Under the pieces are notes generated by a model. That model was not told the origin of the DNA, ran no database searches, and was given only the letters and a program-made list of their open reading frames with translations. DNA of 64,000 bases from Bifidobacteriaceae bacterium. GTDB taxonomy: Bacteria; Actinomycetota; Actinomycetes; Actinomycetales; WQXJ01. The number at the start of each line of letters is the position of its first letter. The stretch's first letter is position 1. Positions 59,785 through 64,000 of the stretch are shown in pieces. The translations under genes and the position numbers were made by a program. Location: positions 1 to 64,000 of the forward strand of contig JAIRYJ010000024.1 in assembly GCA_031267825.1 (NCBI GenBank). The letters run 5' to 3'.

Positions 59785-61197
59785 GTGGCGGCACCGCAGA
59801 TCAACCTTGCGGTCATCAAGGTGGTCGGAATCGGAGGCGGCGGAGTTAACGCTGTCAACCGTATGAAGGAGGCCGGGCTGAAGGGTGTCGAGTTCATCGC
59901 GATCAACACCGACGCCCAGGCGCTGTTGTTATCAGATGCCGATGTCAAACTTGACATTGGCCGCGAAAACACGCGTGGTCTGGGTGCCGGAGCTGATCCA
60001 GAAGTTGGCCGGAAAGCGGCCGAAGACCATGTCACGGAAATTCGTGAGGTTCTCGAAGGCGCTGACATGGTGTTTGTGGCGGCCGGTGAAGGTGGCGGCA
60101 CGGGTACTGGCGGAGCCCCAGTGGTGGCTCACATCGCTAAAGAACTAGGCGCCCTAACTGTTGGTGTGGTGACTAAGCCTTTCGCTTTTGAGGGGCGCCG
60201 GCGTGAAATGCAAGCCGCTGACGGTGTTGACAAGCTGCGCGAAGAAGTTGACACGCTGATCGTTATTCCTAATGAACGGTTGATGCAGATTTCACGTCCG
60301 GGTATCACCATTCTGGAAGCTTTCGAAGAAGCTGACCGTGTCTTGTTGTCTGGTGTTCAAGGCATCACTGAACTGATCACTGAACCTGGTTTGGTCAACG
60401 TTGACTTCGCCGATGTCGATTCAGTTATGCGTGACGCTGGCAGCGCTCTGATGGGTATTGGAACGGCCCGCGGTGAGGACCGGACCGTCCGAGCGGTTGA
60501 GGAGGCGATTTCTTCGCCGCTGCTGGAGGCTTCGATTGATGGTGCCCGTGGTGTGCTGTTGGCGTTCAAGAGCGCGGCCGATATCACCTTGGATGAGGTT
60601 AATCGTGGCGGCCAGTTGGTCATGGAAGCGGTCCACCCGGAGGCGTTGATCATTTACGGTCACACCTTGGATAACGCTTTGGGTGACGAGGTTCAGGTGA
60701 CGGTTATCGCGGCGGGGTTTGATGGGCAGCCGTCGGCCGCCAGCTTGGGAGGTACCGCCCAGCGCGGCCAGCTCGCCAGCGGACCGGTCGCCAAACCCGC
60801 GCCGGTTAGTGCGGCTTCGGTCAGCCCGCCTAAGGCCCCGCTTGTTAGTTCAGGGCGGGTTCCGCCTTCGCCGGTTTCAGCCGAACAGCCGCCGCCGCCG
60901 TTGCCCCGCCCGTTACAGCAACCGGTTGTTCGTTTGCCCGATGCCGCCGGGACGGCTCCGGTTTCCCCGTTCCGTCCTAGTTCGTCCCCGACTAGCCCGC
61001 CTAGCCGGTTCGCCGCTTTAGAGCCAGTGCCGCTGGGGCAAGCGCCGAGCCTTGACGCGGCCGCCTCTGACACGCCGACTTCTCAGGTTTCGTCAGAGCC
61101 GCTCTATGAGCGGGCCCGCCAAACGGCCCGCCAAGCCCAGCCGCCGCCTAAGCCGAAACGTGATTTGACCGTGCCTTCGTGGCTGAGCGAGGACTAA
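59785..61197 (+). CDS. ftsZ: Cell division protein FtsZ
   Basis: 470 residues. A tubulin-like GTPase that forms the division ring. [19 protein letters not shown] opens the nucleotide fold and [10 protein letters not shown] (about residues 104-113) is the tubulin signature. After the core (about 1-320) comes a 120-residue Pro/Ser-rich linker and the C-terminal conserved peptide [12 protein letters not shown] that binds partners such as SepF. GTG 59785 with GGAGGG 4 bases upstream is chosen over ATG 59758. ftsQ and mur genes, which usually precede ftsZ, are absent. Confidence 0.97.
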   Translation: MAAPQINLAVIKVVGIGGGGVNAVNRMKEAGLKGVEFIAINTDAQALLLSDADVKLDIGRENTRGLGAGADPEVGRKAAEDHVTEIREVLEGADMVFVAAGEGGGTGTGGAPVVAHIAKELGALTVGVVTKPFAFEGRRREMQAADGVDKLREEVDTLIVIPNERLMQISRPGITILEAFEEADRVLLSGVQGITELITEPGLVNVDFADVDSVMRDAGSALMGIGTARGEDRTVRAVEEAISSPLLEASIDGARGVLLAFKSAADITLDEVNRGGQLVMEAVHPEALIIYGHTLDNALGDEVQVTVIAAGFDGQPSAASLGGTAQRGQLASGPVAKPAPVSAASVSPPKAPLVSSGRVPPSPVSAEQPPPPLPRPLQQPVVRLPDAAGTAPVSPFRPSSSPTSPPSRFAALEPVPLGQAPSLDAAASDTPTSQVSSEPLYERARQTARQAQPPPKPKRDLTVPSWLSED

Positions 61198-61871
61198 TTC
61201 CGCCTGTCCGGGGCCCAATTTGGCCGGTTCAGCTAGGTGATGGGGTGGTGGCCGCCTTTGGCGACGCCAGTTGGAACCTGGCATTGGAAGCTAACCAGGG
61301 ACCGTTAGGTGGGAGTTTGGCTGGTTTCGGTCTGGTCTTGGCGCGCCAGGTTCACGGCCGTGAACTTTGCTGGGTTGAGTCGGCCGAAATAACGCCTGGC
61401 TGGCCAACTTGCGACGCTCTGGCGACCTGTCTGGACGGCATCGGACTGGTAATTAGGACGGCTGATTGTGCTCCGGTGCTGTTGGCCGACCCAGCTGCCC
61501 GGCTGATAGCGGCTGTTCACGCTGGTTGGCGCGGCCTGCTGGCGGGTGTGGTGCCTGCCGCAGTGGCGGCTTTACGGGCCCGTGGAGCTGAGGCGATCAG
61601 CGCTTCGATTGGCCCCGCGATCTGCGCGAAGTGTTACGAAGTTGGTCCTGACCTCGCTAAACGTGCCGAATCTGAAGGTCATTTGGTGATCGGCGGGGCG
61701 GACGGCCGGTTTTGGCTTGACTTGCCTGGATCGATCGCCCGCCAACTGGAACTAGCTGATGTTCGCCTGGTTCGGGCTGGTTTGGGGTGCACCGCCGAAT
61801 CGGACAGGCTTTTCTCGTGGCGGGCCCGGCAGGAGACTGGCCGCCAGGGTGGGCTGATCGGACTGATCTAG
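61179..61871 (+). CDS. pgeF: Multicopper-oxidase-like/purine nucleoside phosphorylase (YfiH/YlmD/PgeF)
   Basis: 230 residues. Conserved metal-site residues are in [17 protein letters not shown] and [10 protein letters not shown], and the CYEVGPDL loop follows. Members act as purine nucleoside phosphorylase/adenosine deaminase and as a peptidoglycan editing factor; encoded beside ftsZ in many Gram-positives. GTG 61179 overlaps the ftsZ end by 19 bases. The next gene usually seen here, yggS/ylmE, is missing. Confidence 0.9.
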   Translation: MAERGLIPPVRGPIWPVQLGDGVVAAFGDASWNLALEANQGPLGGSLAGFGLVLARQVHGRELCWVESAEITPGWPTCDALATCLDGIGLVIRTADCAPVLLADPAARLIAAVHAGWRGLLAGVVPAAVAALRARGAEAISASIGPAICAKCYEVGPDLAKRAESEGHLVIGGADGRFWLDLPGSIARQLELADVRLVRAGLGCTAESDRLFSWRARQETGRQGGLIGLI

Positions 61872-62066
61872 CCGTTTGGCGGGCCGCGCTTTATGGACGG
61901 GCTTCGCCGACTCGCTTTATAAACACCGAATTTGGCTGGCTGTCAAGCCCAATTAGGCGACCGAATGGCGACACGCCGGAATTGTTGTATCCGCCCACGG
62001 AGGTGCGGAGCTAGCCTGAAGGCGGGTTTGTTTCTTCCCTACCCACAGAAATGGAGTGAAATCAGG

Positions 62067-62516
62067 ATGGCAATCTGGAAAAGCGCCGCCGCGAAACTCG
62101 GCTGGCCGTCAGGTCCGGAGGATCAATATGACACCTCGGCTGCCTATGACTCATATGAAGGTTATGATCCCGAAGGAGAAATGGCCGATGTTACACCGAT
62201 CGGCATGGCTCGTGGCCAGGGGCGCCTGAGCGTGGCCGAGGAAGCGCACCGCATTTTTACAGCCCGGCCGCGCAACTGGGATGAGGCTGAGCAGATTGGC
62301 CTAACTTTCAGGGAGTCGGTGCCTGTCGTAATCAACTTGGAGCTGGCATCTGACGCGGACGCGCAGCGTTTAGTTGACTTCGCGATTGGCCTGGCGACAG
62401 CTTTGCATGGCCGGCTGAAGAAGATTCACGATCAAGTGTTCATCTTGGCGCCACCCGGATTCGAAGTCGCCGACATGGCACCCGAACCGGCACCGCGCCG
62501 TTATCAGGCTTACTGA
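62067..62516 (+). CDS. sepF: Cell division protein SepF
   Basis: 149 residues. An acidic linker (about 18-45, YDTSAAYDSYEGYDPEG) precedes the SepF domain (about 62-140: PRNWDEAEQIGLTFRES, VPVVINLELAS, KIHDQVFILAP). It ties FtsZ to the membrane. ATG 62067 has GGAG 10 bases upstream; the frame is open earlier but without match. 61872-62066 holds no visible gene or motif apart from a possible leader. Confidence 0.95.
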   Translation: MAIWKSAAAKLGWPSGPEDQYDTSAAYDSYEGYDPEGEMADVTPIGMARGQGRLSVAEEAHRIFTARPRNWDEAEQIGLTFRESVPVVINLELASDADAQRLVDFAIGLATALHGRLKKIHDQVFILAPPGFEVADMAPEPAPRRYQAY

Positions 62517-62528
62517 CGCGGGCTTGAG

Positions 62529-62825
62529 GTGCGCACAGCGGCGTTGATTATCTGGCTGCTCGCCTGGCTTTATTTGCTGGTGCTAATAGCCCGCATGGTC
62601 ATCGATATGGTGATCGCGATGGGACGTGGCTGGAGGCCAACTGGAGCGGCTGCGGCTGTCGCCGAGATAATCTTCATCGTGACGGACCCGCCACTTAAGC
62701 TGGTGCGCCGATTTGTCCGACCGATCCGATTAGGGGCTGTGGCCCTTGATCTGGCCTTGCCGATAGTCGCTTTAGCGGTTTCTTTGCTGGCCTACGTGGC
62801 CGGGCGTTTGGCTGGCGGTGTGTGA
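62529..62825 (+). CDS. YggT-family membrane protein
   Basis: 98 residues with two hydrophobic stretches (about 4-27 and 73-95) and the linking VTDPPLKLVRRFVRPIRLG typical of YggT. Membrane protein of the division cluster, possibly in envelope or osmotic control. GTG 62529, 12 bases after sepF, with a Shine-Dalgarno-like GAGG. Confidence 0.92.
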   Translation: MRTAALIIWLLAWLYLLVLIARMVIDMVIAMGRGWRPTGAAAAVAEIIFIVTDPPLKLVRRFVRPIRLGAVALDLALPIVALAVSLLAYVAGRLAGGV

Positions 62826-62842
62826 CCCGGGTCCTTCCATGG

Positions 62843-62891
62843 CCGGGACGTAAAGCCCGGTATAGGTACTGTTTGGGCGCTTTAGAGCGCC
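62843..62891 (+). terminator. Two hairpins after yggT
   Basis: CCGGG (62843-62847) pairs with CCCGG (62856-62860). GGCGCT (62876-62881) pairs with AGCGCC (62886-62891) around TTAG. Together they may end the ftsZ-yggT message before the divIVA promoter. Confidence 0.4.
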
Positions 62892-62921
62892 TTACAAGGC
62901 TGGTTTAGGTGCGCTGAGTGT

Positions 62922-62948
62922 TTGAACCGCCTTAAGATCGACTACCGT
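62922..62948 (+). promoter_or_regulatory. Probable divIVA promoter
   Basis: TTGAAC (62922-62927), 15-base spacer, TACCGT (62943-62948). A hairpin with arms TCTCAAGT and ACTTGAGA (62964-62982) lies in the leader just ahead of the ribosome site. Confidence 0.45.
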
Positions 62949-63003
62949 ATGTACAGAGGTAAGTCTCAAGTGGGACTTGAGAGACGTTGATTAGGTGGGA
63001 GAC

Positions 63004-63609
63004 ATGGCGCAACTGACAGCCGACGATGTCGTACTGAAGGTATTCCAGGCCACGAAGTTTCGTGAGGGCTACGACCAAGTGGAGGTCGATGACTTCCTCG
63101 ACGCGGTCGCATTGTCCATGCGAACACTGGCGGCGGAGAATGACGAACTCAGAAACAAACTAGCGGCCGCCGAGTTGCGTATCGCGGAACTCGAATCGGG
63201 AGCCCCTGTCGCTCCAGCTGAGCGCCCGACGCTGCCACCACTGGCGTTGCCGACCTTCATGGAGGCGGTCCCTTCACCTGGGGCACCTGAAGAGGAATCA
63301 GCCACTGGGATGCTCGCGTTGGCGCGCAAACTGCATGACCAATACGTCACTGAGGGCCAAAAAGAAGGCGACCAGATTCTGTCTGAAGCTAAAGCCAAGG
63401 CCGCTGGGATTGTGCGGGAAGCTGAGGAAGTCTCAGCCCGGACTAAAGCCCGCCTTGAGCAGGAGCAAGCTGATCTGGAACGAGAGATCGAAAGTCTAAG
63501 GATCTTCGAACGCGACTACCGGACACGTTTGCGCACCTATTTGGGCAGTTTGCTGTCAGAGATTGACGGTGCGCCGGACAAAGGCCAGCGTGACACCCTC
63601 GGTAGTTGA
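63004..63609 (+). CDS. divIVA: DivIVA/Wag31 polar growth protein
   Basis: 201 residues. The DivIVA N-terminal motif is VVLKVFQATKFREGYDQVEVDDFLD (in parts VLKVFQATKFREGYD and VEVDDFLD), then coiled coil (about 30-60 and 130-185) interrupted by a Pro-rich linker (75-100). It marks curved membrane at poles and septa and recruits the cell-wall machinery. ATG 63004, 4 bases after GGTGGGAG, is preferred over GTG 62995. Confidence 0.95.
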   Translation: MAQLTADDVVLKVFQATKFREGYDQVEVDDFLDAVALSMRTLAAENDELRNKLAAAELRIAELESGAPVAPAERPTLPPLALPTFMEAVPSPGAPEEESATGMLALARKLHDQYVTEGQKEGDQILSEAKAKAAGIVREAEEVSARTKARLEQEQADLEREIESLRIFERDYRTRLRTYLGSLLSEIDGAPDKGQRDTLGS

Positions 63610-63672
63610 GCTGTCACAGTAGAACCGCGCGGCGCGGAACAGGCGGACAGTCGGCTGGCTGGCGGACACCGC

Positions 63673-63678
63673 TAGAAT
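63673..63678 (+). promoter_or_regulatory. -10 element TAGAAT for leaderless lspA
   Basis: TAGAAT, 7-base spacer TGCGCGA, then GTG 63686. Confidence 0.55.
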
Positions 63679-63685
63679 TGCGCGA

Positions 63686-64000
63686 GTGACCCAGGCAACA
63701 GATGACGGCCCGGCCGTGACCCAGGCTCCGGATCAAAGCAAGGCCATCAAACCGTTGCTGTTGATGTTTTGTGCCGCTCTCATCACATTGGCGGTTGACC
63801 AGTTCTCCAAAGCCGCTGCGGTGCGCTATTTATCTGGCGGTGAAATTGTTTCACTGGTCGGATCAGTGCTGCGATTTCGTCTGGTACGTAACCCCGGTGC
63901 GGCTTTCTCAATGGGTGAAACATTCACTTGGGCTTTCACCGTGCTAGCGACCGGGGTTGTCATAGGTGTTGTTGTAATGGCCCGGCGCATCCGGTCACGG
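63686..64000 (+). CDS. lspA: Lipoprotein signal peptidase (cut by window edge)
   Basis: First 105 codons. Residues about 23-41 form the first membrane helix (LLLMFCAALITLAVDQFSK), whose Asp in VDQFSK is a family motif; VRNPGAAFSMGE (about 70-81) is the second signature. LspA cleaves the signal of prolipoproteins, of which several are encoded here (binding proteins, P19, FMN lipoprotein). GTG 63686 is 7 bases after TAGAAT, so leaderless; GTG 63716 is a later alternative. Follows divIVA, the normal actinobacterial order. The second catalytic Asp lies beyond the window. Confidence 0.93.
   Translation, partial: MTQATDDGPAVTQAPDQSKAIKPLLLMFCAALITLAVDQFSKAAAVRYLSGGEIVSLVGSVLRFRLVRNPGAAFSMGETFTWAFTVLATGVVIGVVVMARRIRSR

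Overview
The window is high-GC chromosomal DNA from an actinomycete (Actinomycetota). This is shown by an ftsZ-pgeF-sepF-yggT-divIVA-lspA block, the divergent pair pmt/rsmI followed by metG, DUF3046, a DUF348/G5 Rpf-like protein, and MoxR/DUF58/TgpA-type genes. No rRNA, tRNA, CRISPR array, insertion sequence or prophage gene was recognised. Genus cannot be fixed from the sequence alone.

Layout. 1-6.3 kb: end of an unknown gene, palindromic repeats, a SAF-domain protein, a Bax-inhibitor-like membrane protein and a very large helicase-like protein with a ruined Walker A. 6.3-11.4 kb: moxR-DUF58-tgpA operon. 11.4-18.1 kb, minus strand: pmt-mntH, then ilvD with a two-gene ABC exporter. 18.1-22.1 kb: rsmI, pncA, a 112-bp duplicated terminator element, metG. 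22.0-24.2 kb: VKOR + DsbA-like disulfide pair and a Cys-containing membrane protein. 24.3-33.9 kb: a LacI-associated peptide import and hydrolysis operon (binding protein, permeases, ATPases, LacI regulator, esterase, S15/CocE-type hydrolase), facing a class-C-type serine hydrolase. 36.3-40.3 kb: tatD, Rpf-like cell-wall enzyme, rsmA, ispE. 40.4-48.9 kb: an eight-gene minus-strand iron operon (FTR1 permease, P19-like lipoprotein, DUF2318 protein, two FtsX-type permeases, ABC ATPase, FMN-binding lipoprotein, ApbE) behind a DtxR/IdeR-type box. 49.2-55.8 kb: a second peptide transporter whose last gene fuses permease, ATPase and ATPase. 55.9-59.6 kb: PH-like membrane protein, orphan PduS/RnfC-like protein, MarR, TetR, DUF3046, small protein. 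59.8-64 kb: cell-division genes and the start of lspA, cut by the window edge.

How genes start. At least fourteen genes have a TANNNT -10 hexamer ending 6-8 bases before the initiator ATG or GTG, with no Shine-Dalgarno possible; these are predicted leaderless transcripts. Genes inside operons instead use 4- or 8-base stop/start overlaps and Shine-Dalgarno sites. The clearest case is pmt/rsmI, where one seven-base palindromic -10 appears to serve two divergent leaderless genes.

Most noteworthy: the flavinylation-linked iron operon, the shared pmt/rsmI -10, the triple transporter fusion, the hairpin pair bracketing the serine hydrolase, the duplicated terminator element ahead of metG, and a probable +1 frameshift at the start of the esterase gene.
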